From: Streptomyces sp. A0642
GTDB taxonomy: Bacteria; Actinomycetota; Actinomycetes; Streptomycetales; Streptomycetaceae
Direction of reading: 5' to 3'
Length of the DNA stretch: 64,000 nucleotides
NCBI RefSeq assembly: GCF_004795105.1
Contig: NZ_SSBL01000013.1
Coordinates: forward strand, 62,001 to 126,000
A program made the translations under genes and the position numbers. Positions 1-8,244 of the stretch are shown one piece after another. The notes under the pieces are model-generated. The model had not been told where the DNA came from, searched no databases, and saw only the letters and a list, made by a program, of their open reading frames with translations. The stretch's first letter is position 1. Each line of letters starts with the position of its first letter.

Positions 1-1
1 C

Positions 2-1036
2 CTGATCTTCAATGTGAACGACTTCGACGAAGCCTATGTGGGCCCTTTCACGTGGGACCTCAAGCGCTTCGCCGCCTCCGTCGCCCTGATCGGCTACGCG
101 AAGGCGCTGGGCGACGACCAGATCACCGAGCTCGTCCGGGTCTACGCGGCGGCGTACCGCGAGCGCATCCACGCGCTGGCGACGGGCGCGAAGAACGACG
201 AGGTGCCGCCGTTCACGCTGGACACCGCCGAGGGACCGCTCCTGGACGCCCTGCGGGACGCCCGCTCGCTGACCCGGTTCTCGCTGCTGGACTCGATGAC
301 CGAGATCCGTGAGTTCGAGCGCAGGTTCGCGGAGGGCGGCGGCTCGATCGACCTCGACGCGGCGACGCGCTACAAGGTCCTGGCCGCCTTCGACGGCTAT
401 CTGGAGACCCTGCCGGAGTCGAGCCTGACCCGTCCGGACTCCTACCGGGTCAAGGACGTCGTCGGCCGGCGCGGGATCGGCATCGGATCGGCCGGGCTGC
501 CCTCGTACAACATCCTTCTGGAGGGCAACAGCGACGCCCTGGAGAACGATGTCGTGATCTATCTCAAGCAGGCGCAGACCCCCGCCGTCTCCCGGCACAT
601 CACGGATTCGGCGGTGCGGGAGTACTTCCAGCACGAGGGACACCGCACGGTGATCTCGCAGCGGGCCCTCCAGGCGCACGCCGACCCGTGGCTGGGCTGG
701 ACCGAGCTGGACGGGGCCGGGCAGCTGGTCGCCGAGGTGTCGCCGTACGCGGTCGATCTGAACTGGTCGGACATCGACGAGCCCGAGGAGATCGCCGCGG
801 TCGTCGCGGACCTCGGCCGGGCGACGGCGTCGATGCACTCGGCGGCCGACGACGAGAGCGGCCACTCGCTGGTGCCGTTCTCCACGGAGCGGGCGATCGA
901 CGCGGCGATCGCGGCGGACGAGGAGGGCTTCGGGGACCTGCTGGTGGACTTCGCGCACAGTTACGGGGCCCGGGCGCGGGCGGACCACCAGATCTTCGTG
1001 GACCTGTTCCGCAACGGCCGCATCCCGGGGCTGTAG
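2..1036 (+). CDS. DUF2252 family protein (5' end outside window)
   Basis: The reading frame is already open at base 2, so the first visible codon (LIFNVNDFDE) is internal and the ATG-like starts further in are not the real start. The N-D-F-D-E motif followed by W-D-L-K-R-F-A-A-S is the hallmark of DUF2252, a family with a kinase-like (aminoglycoside phosphotransferase-like) fold. Further family motifs are Y-L-K-Q-A and GHRTVISQR near the middle, and an HxxAD-like C-terminal part. About 345 residues are visible; complete members are usually 400-470 residues, so roughly the first quarter is missing. The biochemical role of the family is unknown. A strong hairpin follows the stop. Confidence 0.85.
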   Translation: MIFNVNDFDEAYVGPFTWDLKRFAASVALIGYAKALGDDQITELVRVYAAAYRERIHALATGAKNDEVPPFTLDTAEGPLLDALRDARSLTRFSLLDSMTEIREFERRFAEGGGSIDLDAATRYKVLAAFDGYLETLPESSLTRPDSYRVKDVVGRRGIGIGSAGLPSYNILLEGNSDALENDVVIYLKQAQTPAVSRHITDSAVREYFQHEGHRTVISQRALQAHADPWLGWTELDGAGQLVAEVSPYAVDLNWSDIDEPEEIAAVVADLGRATASMHSAADDESGHSLVPFSTERAIDAAIAADEEGFGDLLVDFAHSYGARARADHQIFVDLFRNGRIPGL

Positions 1037-1047
1037 GAAGGAGCGCG

Positions 1048-1083
1048 CGAGGGCCCTGTGTAAGCCTTCCCACAGGGCCCTCG
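1048..1083 (+). terminator. Intrinsic-type terminator hairpin
   Basis: A 13-bp perfect inverted repeat (arms 1048-1060 and 1071-1083, CGAGGGCCCTGTG and its complement) with a 10-nt loop starts 12 bases after the DUF2252 stop. There is no long U-tract, as is usual in Streptomyces. Confidence 0.8.
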
Positions 1084-1128
1084 CCCTTGAGGGCGGCCCT
1101 ACAGGTTCCCGTGCGACACTCCCTGACG

Positions 1129-1860
1129 ATGGATATCTCCGGGACGCAGCTCAGGGTCGTACGCGCGGCGCTCTTCACGGCGCTCGTCGTGACGCTCTCC
1201 GCTGCCTCCCATGTGCTGCTCTCGCAGGTGGCGCTGCCGCTGACCCTCGTCGCCGTGCTGGCCGGCGCCGTCTTCGCGCTGGCCTACGCGCTGGCCGGCC
1301 GGGAGCGCGGCTACGGGGCCATCGCCGGACTCCTCGTACCGCTGGAGCTGGCCGCCGACACCGTCTTCACCACCGGCCAGCACCTCTGCTACGGCGCGGC
1401 GGGCGGCCCGATCGCGGGTCCCCTGCGGTCGGTCGGCATCGACGCGCTGTGCGGCGGCGGTGACGTCGGGCCGGGCGCCAGGGGGCTCGGCAGCGTCGGC
1501 GAGGTGGGCACCCCGCTGGCCTCGGTGACCGCGGGTGGTCACGGCGCGGCCGCGCTGCTGGCCTCCCCCGGCCCCCTGGTGCCGTGGCTGCTGCTGGCCG
1601 CACATGTGACGGTCGGGCTGCTGGCCGCCGCCTGGCTGCACCGCGGCGAGCGAGCGCTCGCCGGGCTGCTGGGCGCGTGCGCCCTGCTGGCGTTCCGGCC
1701 GCTGCTGATCGCGGTGGCCGTGGCGGGGGCGGTCCGCCGCTCGGTGCGCCTGAAGGTCCGCACCGCCCGGCCCGGCCCCCACCTGCTCGTCCACGCCCGT
1801 CTGCTGGTGCACTCCGTGGGACGGAGGGGACCACCGCGCTCGGCCTGCGCCCACGCCTGA
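1129..1860 (+). CDS. Small integral membrane protein, function unknown
   Basis: A protein of about 243 residues. It has 3-4 hydrophobic segments in the first half (residues about 10-30, 35-55 and 60-75), two near 145-165 and 180-200, and an Arg/His-rich tail. It contains a Gly-rich stretch with two isolated cysteines (HLCYG and ALCGG). I do not recognise a named domain. The ATG is chosen because hydrophobic sequence begins right after it; an in-frame GTG at 1111 would add six residues, and neither has a convincing ribosome site. It lies 49 bases upstream of a membrane-anchored thioredoxin-fold protein on the same strand, so the two may be cotranscribed. A role in thiol chemistry would be pure guesswork. 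Confidence 0.65.
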   Translation: MDISGTQLRVVRAALFTALVVTLSAASHVLLSQVALPLTLVAVLAGAVFALAYALAGRERGYGAIAGLLVPLELAADTVFTTGQHLCYGAAGGPIAGPLRSVGIDALCGGGDVGPGARGLGSVGEVGTPLASVTAGGHGAAALLASPGPLVPWLLLAAHVTVGLLAAAWLHRGERALAGLLGACALLAFRPLLIAVAVAGAVRRSVRLKVRTARPGPHLLVHARLLVHSVGRRGPPRSACAHA

Positions 1861-1909
1861 GCACGAAGTCCCCACCGCCCACGACCACGCACCCCACGGA
1901 GAACCGATC

Positions 1910-2725
1910 ATGAGCAAGCGCAACAGCCAGGCCAACAAGTCCGCCGCCCGCGAGCGGCTGCGCGTCGAGCGCGAGCGCCAGGCCAAGAAGGACCGCACCC
2001 GCCGGCAGGTCGTCGTCGGCGTCTCGGTCGTCGCCGCCCTGGCGGTCATCGGCGGCGGCGCCTACGGCGTGATGCAGCTGAACAAGCCCGGCCACTGGGA
2101 AGCGGCGAAGGACTCGAAGAACATCACCGCGCCGAAGAACACCTCGGGCGAGAACGGCACGACCGTCGTGGTCGGCAAGTCGACCGCCAAGAAGACGCTG
2201 GAGCTGTACGAGGACTCCCGCTGCCCGATCTGCGCCACGTTCGAGCAGACCGTCGGCGAGACCGTCCACAAGGACGTCGACGCCGGCAAGTACAAGGTCA
2301 AGTACATCGGCGCCACGTTCATCGACAACAGCGACAACGGCGAGGGGTCGAAGAACGCCCTGAGTGCGCTGGGAGCGGCGCTCGACGTCAGCCCCGAGGC
2401 CTTCCTCGACTACAAGTACGCCCTGTACTCCGCGAAGTACCACCCGCAGGAGACGGACGACAAGTTCAAGGACGACGCCTACCTGATCAAGGTCGCCGAC
2501 ACGGTGGACGCGCTCAAGGGCAACGCCGCCTTCCAGAAGAAGGTCAAGGACGGCACGTACGACGCCTGGGCGATGAAGATGTCCGCCACCTTCGACAAGA
2601 GCGGTGTCCAGGGCACCCCGACGCTGAAGATGGACGGCAAGACGCTCACCGGTTCGGACAAGAAGAACGCCCCGATGACCGTGGCGGACTTCAACACCGC
2701 GATCACGGCCGCGCTGAAGGGCTGA
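1910..2725 (+). CDS. Membrane-anchored DsbA-like thioredoxin-fold protein
   Basis: 271 residues. An N-terminal basic, helical, cytoplasmic stretch (residues 1-33, rich in Arg/Lys/Glu) is followed by one membrane segment (about 34-56) and an extracytoplasmic DsbA/thioredoxin domain. The active site is C-P-I-C at residues 105-108, in the context LYEDSRCPIC typical of the DsbA-like 'Thioredoxin_4' family. The cis-proline loop is visible as GVQGTPT near residue 226. The likely role is thiol-disulfide exchange on exported proteins; redox direction and partners cannot be read from sequence. A GGAGAA ribosome site precedes the ATG. It is followed by a strong terminator and probably ends a two-gene unit with the preceding membrane protein. 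Confidence 0.85.
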   Translation: MSKRNSQANKSAARERLRVERERQAKKDRTRRQVVVGVSVVAALAVIGGGAYGVMQLNKPGHWEAAKDSKNITAPKNTSGENGTTVVVGKSTAKKTLELYEDSRCPICATFEQTVGETVHKDVDAGKYKVKYIGATFIDNSDNGEGSKNALSALGAALDVSPEAFLDYKYALYSAKYHPQETDDKFKDDAYLIKVADTVDALKGNAAFQKKVKDGTYDAWAMKMSATFDKSGVQGTPTLKMDGKTLTGSDKKNAPMTVADFNTAITAALKG

Positions 2726-2741
2726 TCCGCCCGGCCCCGGA

Positions 2742-2782
2742 CGAACGGGCAGGTGAACCCACTGGGCTCACCTGCCCGTTCG
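2742..2782 (+). terminator. Terminator after DsbA-like gene
   Basis: A 15-bp perfect inverted repeat (CGAACGGGCAGGTGA, arms 2742-2756 and 2768-2782) lies 17 bases after the stop codon. Confidence 0.85.
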
Positions 2783-3096
2783 CGTACGCCGGGCGCGCGG
2801 ACCGTCCAGATCCAGCCAATGTGGCCATGTTGAGGGCGGATGACGGCGTTGCTTCGGCCGGCGTTCAGGGCGGTGTTCGGGACGGATCCAATGCGGACAC
2901 ACCGGCCATCGGAACGGCTGGCACATGTCGTTCGTGTCTCAAACTTCGGAACGGGCAGAAGATTTTCTTCCCGTTGTACCGATCTGCACCCTGGATGATT
3001 GGGCCGGATCGATTCTCCCCCAGGCATGACATGCGCACGTAATCTCCCGGCGGCGGGTGAGGAAATCCCTCCCCCACACATCCGCGAGGAGTCCCT
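2783..3096. other. Intergenic stretch upstream of the metalloprotease
   Basis: About 310 bases with lower GC than the surroundings and no convincing open frame. It presumably holds the promoter and a long leader of the secreted protease gene. I cannot identify a confident -10/-35 pair or an AdpA-type site. The only clear element is GAGGA at 3086-3090, the ribosome site for the GTG at 3097. Confidence 0.5.
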
Positions 3097-4083
3097 GTGC
3101 GCACTCTTGCTCGTATATCACCGCGCATGCGTCACCGTGCGATCGGCACCGCCGTCCTGGCCGGAACCCTGGCCCTGGCGCCCCTCACCGTCTCCTCCGG
3201 CGCCACCGCCGCCTCCGCCAGGACCACCGCCTCGGCCGACGCCTGCGCCGACTCCCCGGCCGGCGCCGCCGCGCGCCAGTCCCGCCCCTCGGGCCCGCGG
3301 CACGCGGCGGAACCCAACGAGCTCACCACCGCCCAGGCCGCGGCCATCGACAAGCAGCTGAAGCAGAGAGTCGCCGAGCGCCGGCTCACCGGCTCCACGC
3401 TCGCCGCCGGCGCGACCGTCCCCGTCTACTTCCACGTCATCCACTCGGGCACCACGGGCAAGCTCACCTCGGGCGACATCAGCAGCCAGATGAGCGTGCT
3501 GAACTCCGCGTACAGCGGCCAGGGCACCGGCAACACCCCCACCGGCTTCCAGTTCTCCCTGGCGGGCACCGACTACACGGACAACGCCTCCTGGTACAAC
3601 CTCTCCTCGGGCTCGACGGCCGAGAAGGCCATGAAGACGGCCCTGCGCAAGGGCGGCAAGAACGCGCTCAACATCTACACCGCCAACCTCGGCGGCGGAC
3701 TGCTCGGCTGGGCGACGTTCCCCAGCTCCTACAACTCCAGCCCGTCCATGGACGGCGTCGTGATCCTGGACGCCTCGCTGCCGGGCGGCTCGGCCTCCAA
3801 CTACGACGAGGGCGACACCGCGACGCACGAGGTCGGCCACTGGATGGGGCTGTACCACACCTTCCAGGGCGGCTGTAACGGCAACGGCGACTACGTCTCC
3901 GACACCCCCGCCGAGAAGAGCGCCGCGTTCGAGTGCCCGACCGGGCGCGACACCTGCACCAGCAAGACGGGCGTCGACCCGATCCACAACTTCATGGACT
4001 ACACGTACGACTCCTGCATGTACCAGTTCACCGCGGGCCAGGTGCAGCGGATGAGCGACAGCTGGACCGCGTACCGCGGCTGA
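3097..4083 (+). CDS. Secreted zinc metalloprotease, M43 (pappalysin/cytophagalysin-like)
   Basis: 328 residues. A signal peptide is clear: basic MRTLARISPRMRHR, hydrophobic core at about 16-30, then Ala/Ser/Thr-rich sequence. A propeptide-like region with Glu/Lys follows to about residue 105. The catalytic zinc motif H-E-V-G-H-W-M-G-L-Y-H spans residues 244-254 (HExxHxxGxxH). The Met-turn is N-F-M-D-Y downstream, and the C-rich segments match the M43 family, which uses paired disulfides. Length and architecture are usual for actinobacterial M43 enzymes. The GTG start has GAGGA six bases upstream. It is expected to be an extracellular peptidase; substrate unknown. It is convergent with the next gene, separated by a shared terminator. 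Confidence 0.9.
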   Translation: MRTLARISPRMRHRAIGTAVLAGTLALAPLTVSSGATAASARTTASADACADSPAGAAARQSRPSGPRHAAEPNELTTAQAAAIDKQLKQRVAERRLTGSTLAAGATVPVYFHVIHSGTTGKLTSGDISSQMSVLNSAYSGQGTGNTPTGFQFSLAGTDYTDNASWYNLSSGSTAEKAMKTALRKGGKNALNIYTANLGGGLLGWATFPSSYNSSPSMDGVVILDASLPGGSASNYDEGDTATHEVGHWMGLYHTFQGGCNGNGDYVSDTPAEKSAAFECPTGRDTCTSKTGVDPIHNFMDYTYDSCMYQFTAGQVQRMSDSWTAYRG

Positions 4084-4102
4084 TCCCGCTCCGCCACACC
4101 CG

Positions 4103-4137
4103 AGGGGCCCCGCGCCGTCACCGTGCGCGGGGCCCCT
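4103..4137. terminator. Bidirectional terminator between convergent genes
   Basis: A 13-bp perfect inverted repeat (AGGGGCCCCGCGC, arms 4103-4115 and 4125-4137). It lies between the protease stop on the plus strand and the hydrolase stop on the minus strand, so it can serve both. Confidence 0.8.
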
Positions 4138-4144
4138 CCCGTGC

Positions 4145-4714
4145 TCACAGCGTGGCGAGGAACCCGATCGCGACCTTCCAGGCCAGCTCGGCCGACGCCT
4201 GGTCGAAGTCCGGCAGCTCGGGATCGGTGAACAGATGCCCGGCGCCGGGGTAGCGGTAGACCTCGACATCGGCTCCGGTCCGCTGCATCTGCAGGTACCA
4301 GGAGTTCAGCCAGTCGTGCGTCTCGAACGGGTCCGGGTCGGCGACGTGCAGCTGTACGGGCAGCTCGTCCACGGAGGCGTTCTCGGCGATGTCCGAGGTG
4401 CCGTGGAACAGCAGCAGCCCGCGCGCCTTCGCGTCCCCGAGCGCCAGCGTCTGGGCGACGGAGGCCCCGAGCGAGAAGCCCACGTAGACCAGCCCGCGGT
4501 CGGAGTAGGGCGCCGCGGCCAGCACGGCCCGCTTCAGCAGCTCCTCCTTGCCCGTCTCCTCCTTGAAGGCCAGCCCCTCCTCGACGGTTTCGAAGGTGTG
4601 CCCCCCGAAGAGATCGGGCACGTGCACCTCGTGCCCGGCGGCGCGCAACCGGTCGGCGGCCGCGTGCACCGCCGGGCGGAGACCGTACGTCGAGTGGAAA
4701 AGCATGATGTTCAT
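4145..4714 (-). CDS. Dienelactone hydrolase-like alpha/beta hydrolase
   Basis: About 189 residues starting MNIMLFHSTYGLRP; an in-frame ATG nine bases upstream (4723) would add MGL. The nucleophile elbow reads G-F-S-L-G, with Ser where DLH proteins often have Cys or Ser. A later G-A-G-H-L-F supplies the catalytic His, and D-P-F-E-T-H-D lies in the acid region. Small size and fold order match the DLH family (alpha/beta hydrolases cleaving lactones or esters); the actual substrate is unknown. It is divergently transcribed from the MscS gene with only about 31 bases between starts, so the promoters must overlap or one transcript is leaderless. Confidence 0.8.
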   Translation of the reverse strand: MNIMLFHSTYGLRPAVHAAADRLRAAGHEVHVPDLFGGHTFETVEEGLAFKEETGKEELLKRAVLAAAPYSDRGLVYVGFSLGASVAQTLALGDAKARGLLLFHGTSDIAENASVDELPVQLHVADPDPFETHDWLNSWYLQMQRTGADVEVYRYPGAGHLFTDPELPDFDQASAELAWKVAIGFLATL

Positions 4715-4745
4715 GAGGCCCATGGTGCCAGTTACGGTCGAGAGC

Positions 4746-5882
4746 ATGGAGAGCGACAGCATGGAGAACGTACTGCGCCCGCTGGTCGTGCTGGGCGGTT
4801 CGGCGCTGATCACGGTCGTGGTGGCCTGGCTCCTCGACCTGCTGCTGAGACGCGCCGACGGCCGGCACCACGAGACGCCGCTGTGGGGTCTGCTGCGGCG
4901 CTGCCGGGTGCCGTTCCAGCTGACCCTGGGGACGGCGCTGCTGCGGGCCACGTACACCCACACCGCGCTCGGCGTGGTCGGCGACCACCGGGCCGGCATC
5001 GGGCAGGTGCTCAGCCTGGTCCTGATCGGGGCGTCGGCCTGGCTGGTCGTGCGGATCGCCGTCGCCGTGGTGGACTCCGTGTACGCGCGCTACGCGGCGA
5101 GCACCCGGGACCCGGCGCGGGTGCGCCGGGTGCGGACACAGGTGACGCTGATCCAGCGGGTGGTCGTCGCGATCGTGACGACCGTCGCCGTCGCCGCGAT
5201 GCTCCTGACCTTCCCCGCCATGCAGACCGTCGGCACCTCGATGCTGGCCTCGGCCGGTGTCCTCGGCATCGTCGCGGGCGTCGCGGCCCAGTCCACGCTC
5301 GGCAATCTCTTCGCCGGCCTGCAGATCGCCTTCGGCGACATGGTGCGCATAGGCGACACCGTGGTGGTGGACGGCGAGTGGGGCACGATCGAGGAGATCA
5401 CGCTGACCTTCCTCACGGTCCGGACCTGGGACGAGCGGCGGATCACGATGCCGGTCTCGTACTTCACCAGCAACCCCTTCGAGAACTGGTCGCGCGGCGG
5501 TGTCCAGATGACCGGCTCGGTCTTCTTCCACCTCGACCACTCGGCGCCGATCGCCGCGATGCGCGACCGGCTGCGGGACATCCTCGGGGAGTGCGCCGCC
5601 TGGGACGGCCGGGACTGGTCGCTCGCGGTCACCGACACGACGCCCTCGACGATCCAGGTGCGCGCGGTGGTCACGGCGAAGGACGCGGACGACGTCTGGA
5701 CGGTGCGCTGCACGGTGCGGGAACAGCTGATCGGCTGGCTGCGCGACCACCATCCGTACGCGCTGCCGCGGCTCGCCACCGCTCCCGCGACGCTGCCGCC
5801 CGGCGACGCGTGGCCCATGGTGCACACCGTGGACGAGAAGCCGGCGGGCTGGGCCAAGGCGCCGCGTACCGGACGCGGCTGA
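4746..5882 (+). CDS. MscS-family mechanosensitive channel
   Basis: About 378 residues. Membrane helices are near residues 10-30, 60-75, 85-105 and 140-160, followed by the pore-lining TM3-like helix with the Gly/Ala-rich pattern G-V-L-G-I-V-A-G-V-A-A-Q-S. The MscS beta domain then begins G-N-L-F-A-G-L-Q-I-A-F, G-D-x-V, and continues W-G-T-I-E-E-I-T. The protein would open under membrane tension and release solutes during osmotic downshock. Two ATG starts are possible (4746 and 4761). The second has GGAGAG at good spacing, so the true N terminus may be five residues shorter. The C-terminal region is short, ending soon after the alpha/beta domain. Confidence 0.88.
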   Translation: MESDSMENVLRPLVVLGGSALITVVVAWLLDLLLRRADGRHHETPLWGLLRRCRVPFQLTLGTALLRATYTHTALGVVGDHRAGIGQVLSLVLIGASAWLVVRIAVAVVDSVYARYAASTRDPARVRRVRTQVTLIQRVVVAIVTTVAVAAMLLTFPAMQTVGTSMLASAGVLGIVAGVAAQSTLGNLFAGLQIAFGDMVRIGDTVVVDGEWGTIEEITLTFLTVRTWDERRITMPVSYFTSNPFENWSRGGVQMTGSVFFHLDHSAPIAAMRDRLRDILGECAAWDGRDWSLAVTDTTPSTIQVRAVVTAKDADDVWTVRCTVREQLIGWLRDHHPYALPRLATAPATLPPGDAWPMVHTVDEKPAGWAKAPRTGRG

Positions 5883-5905
5883 GCGCGGGGGGCGCGGTCA
5901 GGGCG

Positions 5906-5930
5906 GGCCGGCTGGTTCCGGAGGCCGGCC
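5906..5930. terminator. Modest hairpin between convergent genes
   Basis: A 7-bp GC-only inverted repeat (GGCCGGC/GCCGGCC, loop 11) in the 72-base gap between the convergent MscS and antiporter genes. It is weaker than the other terminators in this window. Confidence 0.45.
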
Positions 5931-5954
5931 GCTCGCCGGGCGCAGGGTGCGCGG

Positions 5955-7541
5955 TCAGCGGAGGCTGCGCACGTCCAGTTGCCGCAGCACCCGGTCGACC
6001 ACCTCGGGATCCGAGCCGGCCTCGTTGCGCGCGGAGAGCACCGCGTGGCGGGCGGCCGACATCATCTCGCGCTGGACGCGGCCGACCTCCTTGTACCGCT
6101 GGGCGCGCTGGGCGTACGCCTCGCGCCGTTCGCTGTCGACCATGGCGGGGCTGATCCGCGCGCCCATGTCGTAGGCCAGCCGTTGGAGGCGCTCCGCCAC
6201 GTCCTCGGGGAACTCCTCGGTCTCCTGGATCTCCTTCAGCCGCCGCTTGGCCGCCTTCGTGGCGCGGATCGCGAGGTCCCGCTCCAGCGCGGCCTCGGCG
6301 TCCGTGTCGGCGCGCACCCCCAGGCGGCGCACCAGCCAGGGCAGGGTGAGTCCCTGGAAGACCAGGGTGACCATGATCACGGCGAAGGCGATGAAGACGA
6401 TCTCGTCACGGCCGGGGAACGGCTTACCGTCGTCCGTCTCCAGCGGGATGGCGAGAGCGAGGGCCACGGAGGCCACACCGCGCATCCCGGCCCACCACAT
6501 GATCACGGTCTCCCGCCAGCCGGCCGGGATCTCCTCGCTCACGTCACGGCGGCTGTGCAGCCGCTTGGTCAGCCAGGCCGCGGGGAGCAGATAGAGCAGG
6601 CGTACGCCGATGACGACGGCGACGACCGCCAGGGCCCAGCCGGCCATCCGCAGCGCACGTCCGTCGGCGGTCCCGAAGACGTTGTGCAGTTCGAGGCCGA
6701 TCAGCCCGAAGGCGACACCGGTGACGAGGGTGTCGACGATCTCCCAGAAGGTGCGGCCGGTGAGCCGGCCGAGGACGTCGTCGGCGTCGGCGGTGTGCTC
6801 GGCGAGGAAGAGAGCGGTGGTCAGGACGGCGAGCACCCCGGAGCCCATCAGTTCCTCGGCGAGGACGTAGCTGACGAAGGGCACCAGCAGGGTCAGGCCG
6901 ACCTGGAGGGTGGCATCGCCGAGCAGGGCCATGAGCTTGATGGTGAGCCAGCCGAGCGCGACCCCGACCGCCACGGCGACGACGGCGGACAGGACGAGCA
7001 GCCCGAACGCCTCGGGCAGCGAGAAGGTGCCGCTGACGGCCGCGGCGATCGCCACGTGGTAGAGCACGATCGCGGTCACGTCGTTGAACAGCCCCTCGCC
7101 CTCCAGGATGGAGATGAGCCTGCGGGGCAGTCCGACCGATCCGGCGACGGCGGTCGCCGCGACCGGGTCGGGCGGGGCGACGAGCGCGCCCAGCGCGACC
7201 GCCGCGGCGAGGGGCAGCCCGGGGACCACGGCGTGGGCCACCGCGGCGACGGCCGCCGTGGTGACGAAGACCAGCGCCACGGCCAGCAGGAAGATCGGCC
7301 GCTTGTTGGCGGTGAACTGGCGCCAGGAGGTGCGCTGCACGGAGGCGTAGAGCAGCGGCGGCAGCAGCGCGGGGAGAATGATCTCGGGCGGGATGTCCAC
7401 GTTCGGTACGAAGCTGACGAAGGCCATCGCGACGCCCGCGAGCGTCATCAGCACCGGCGCGGGAAGCCCCAGCCGGTCCCCGAGCGGCACGGTGACCACG
7501 GCTCCGAGCAACAGCAGGAGCAGCAGTGCCATCTGGTCCAC
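5955..7541 (-). CDS. Na+/H+ antiporter, CPA1/NhaP-like
   Basis: 528 residues with about 12 membrane helices over the first 410 residues and a charged cytoplasmic tail (about 420-528) rich in Arg/Glu/Ala. The CPA1 ion-binding signature is visible as A-P-P-D-P-V-A-A-T in one helix and E-G-E-G-L-F-N-D in the next; the paired Asp residues carry the exchanged ions. A later G-M-R-G-V-A-S-V-A-L-A motif fits NhaP/NHE-like proteins. It should exchange external protons for cytoplasmic Na+ or K+ and contribute to pH and salt homeostasis. It appears to be a single-gene unit; a tandem repeat separates it from the next minus-strand gene. Confidence 0.92.
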   Translation of the reverse strand: MDQMALLLLLLLGAVVTVPLGDRLGLPAPVLMTLAGVAMAFVSFVPNVDIPPEIILPALLPPLLYASVQRTSWRQFTANKRPIFLLAVALVFVTTAAVAAVAHAVVPGLPLAAAVALGALVAPPDPVAATAVAGSVGLPRRLISILEGEGLFNDVTAIVLYHVAIAAAVSGTFSLPEAFGLLVLSAVVAVAVGVALGWLTIKLMALLGDATLQVGLTLLVPFVSYVLAEELMGSGVLAVLTTALFLAEHTADADDVLGRLTGRTFWEIVDTLVTGVAFGLIGLELHNVFGTADGRALRMAGWALAVVAVVIGVRLLYLLPAAWLTKRLHSRRDVSEEIPAGWRETVIMWWAGMRGVASVALALAIPLETDDGKPFPGRDEIVFIAFAVIMVTLVFQGLTLPWLVRRLGVRADTDAEAALERDLAIRATKAAKRRLKEIQETEEFPEDVAERLQRLAYDMGARISPAMVDSERREAYAQRAQRYKEVGRVQREMMSAARHAVLSARNEAGSDPEVVDRVLRQLDVRSLR

Positions 7542-7679
7542 GGGGTGCCTTCCGCAACGGTCCGAGCCGGCCCCGGTGACCGGCCGGCATGGGCACCAAG
7601 CCTGCCACGCAGGCCCCGGACAGCCGGACGACGCCCCCTGACCCGGCCTGACCGAGTCCCGAGCGGAACGGAAGGTTCT

Positions 7680-7795
7680 ACGCGTCAGCGGCCCGGCGCG
7701 CGGGAGGCCTTACGCGTCAAGGGACCGGCGCGAGGGAGGCCCGACGCGTCCACGGACCGGCACGAGGGAGGCCCTACGCCTCTACGGACCGGCGC
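7680..7795. repeat. 32-bp tandem repeat, about 3.6 copies
   Basis: Units start at 7680, 7712, 7744 and 7776, exactly 32 bases apart. Each begins ACGC-TC and contains a GGACCGGC-like core, and the first three end in GGGAGGCC. The last, partial unit overlaps the stop codon and final codons of the minus-strand GNAT gene, so the array seems to have grown from the 3' end of that gene. Confidence 0.85.
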
Positions 7796-8244
7796 ATCGC
7801 CCGGTGCGGGATGCCCGCGTCCGGGAATTCGGGGCCGTAGGCCGCGTAGCCGAGCCGCTCGTAGAAGCCGAGGGCGTGCGTCTGGGCGTGCAGGTCGACG
7901 GCGGACAGGCCGAGTCCGCGGGCGGCGTCCTCGAGGGCCCGCACCAGGGCCGCGCCGACGCCGAGGCCGCGTGCCTCCTTGGCCACGGCGAGCCGGCCGA
8001 GCGAGCCGACGCCGGGATCGCCGCCGGTCTTCGCCGCCACGGCCGGGCCGTGCAGCAGCCGCCCGGTGCCGAGCGCCGTGCCGTCCTCCGCGACGGCGAT
8101 GACGTGGACCGCGTCCGCGTCGTAGGCGTCGTACTCGATCTCCTCCGGCACGTTCTGCTCGCCGACGAAGACGTCCCTGCGGATCCGGAAGCAGGCGGCA
8201 CGGTCCTGCTCACCGGTGACCGTGCGGGTGGTGTAGGAGGTCAT
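7774..8244 (-). CDS. GNAT family N-acetyltransferase
   Basis: 156 residues. The acetyl-CoA binding loop is visible as A-R-G-L-G-V-G-A-A-L (Q/RxxGxG/A motif) after the beta strand LGRLAVAKE. The C-terminal F-Y-E-R-L-G-Y is another family mark. The N-terminal half (FRIRRDVFVGEQNVPEE) resembles the ElaA-like subgroup of GNAT enzymes; the substrate is not predictable. The ATG overlaps the rluD-like stop in an ATGA arrangement, so translation is probably coupled. It is the last gene of the traR/dksA-lspA-rluD-GNAT unit. Its 3' end lies inside a 32-bp tandem repeat. Confidence 0.87.
   Translation of the reverse strand: MTSYTTRTVTGEQDRAACFRIRRDVFVGEQNVPEEIEYDAYDADAVHVIAVAEDGTALGTGRLLHGPAVAAKTGGDPGVGSLGRLAVAKEARGLGVGAALVRALEDAARGLGLSAVDLHAQTHALGFYERLGYAAYGPEFPDAGIPHRAMRRSVEA

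Noticed and set aside
2821..3042. Small plus-strand frame upstream of the metalloprotease
   Set aside because: No ribosome site, no recognisable sequence, and it lies in the likely promoter or leader of the protease gene.
3118..5825. Long antisense frames over the metalloprotease, hydrolase and MscS genes
   Set aside because: They encode Arg/Gly/Ala/His-rich sequence without motifs and mirror the codon bias of the real genes on the other strand.
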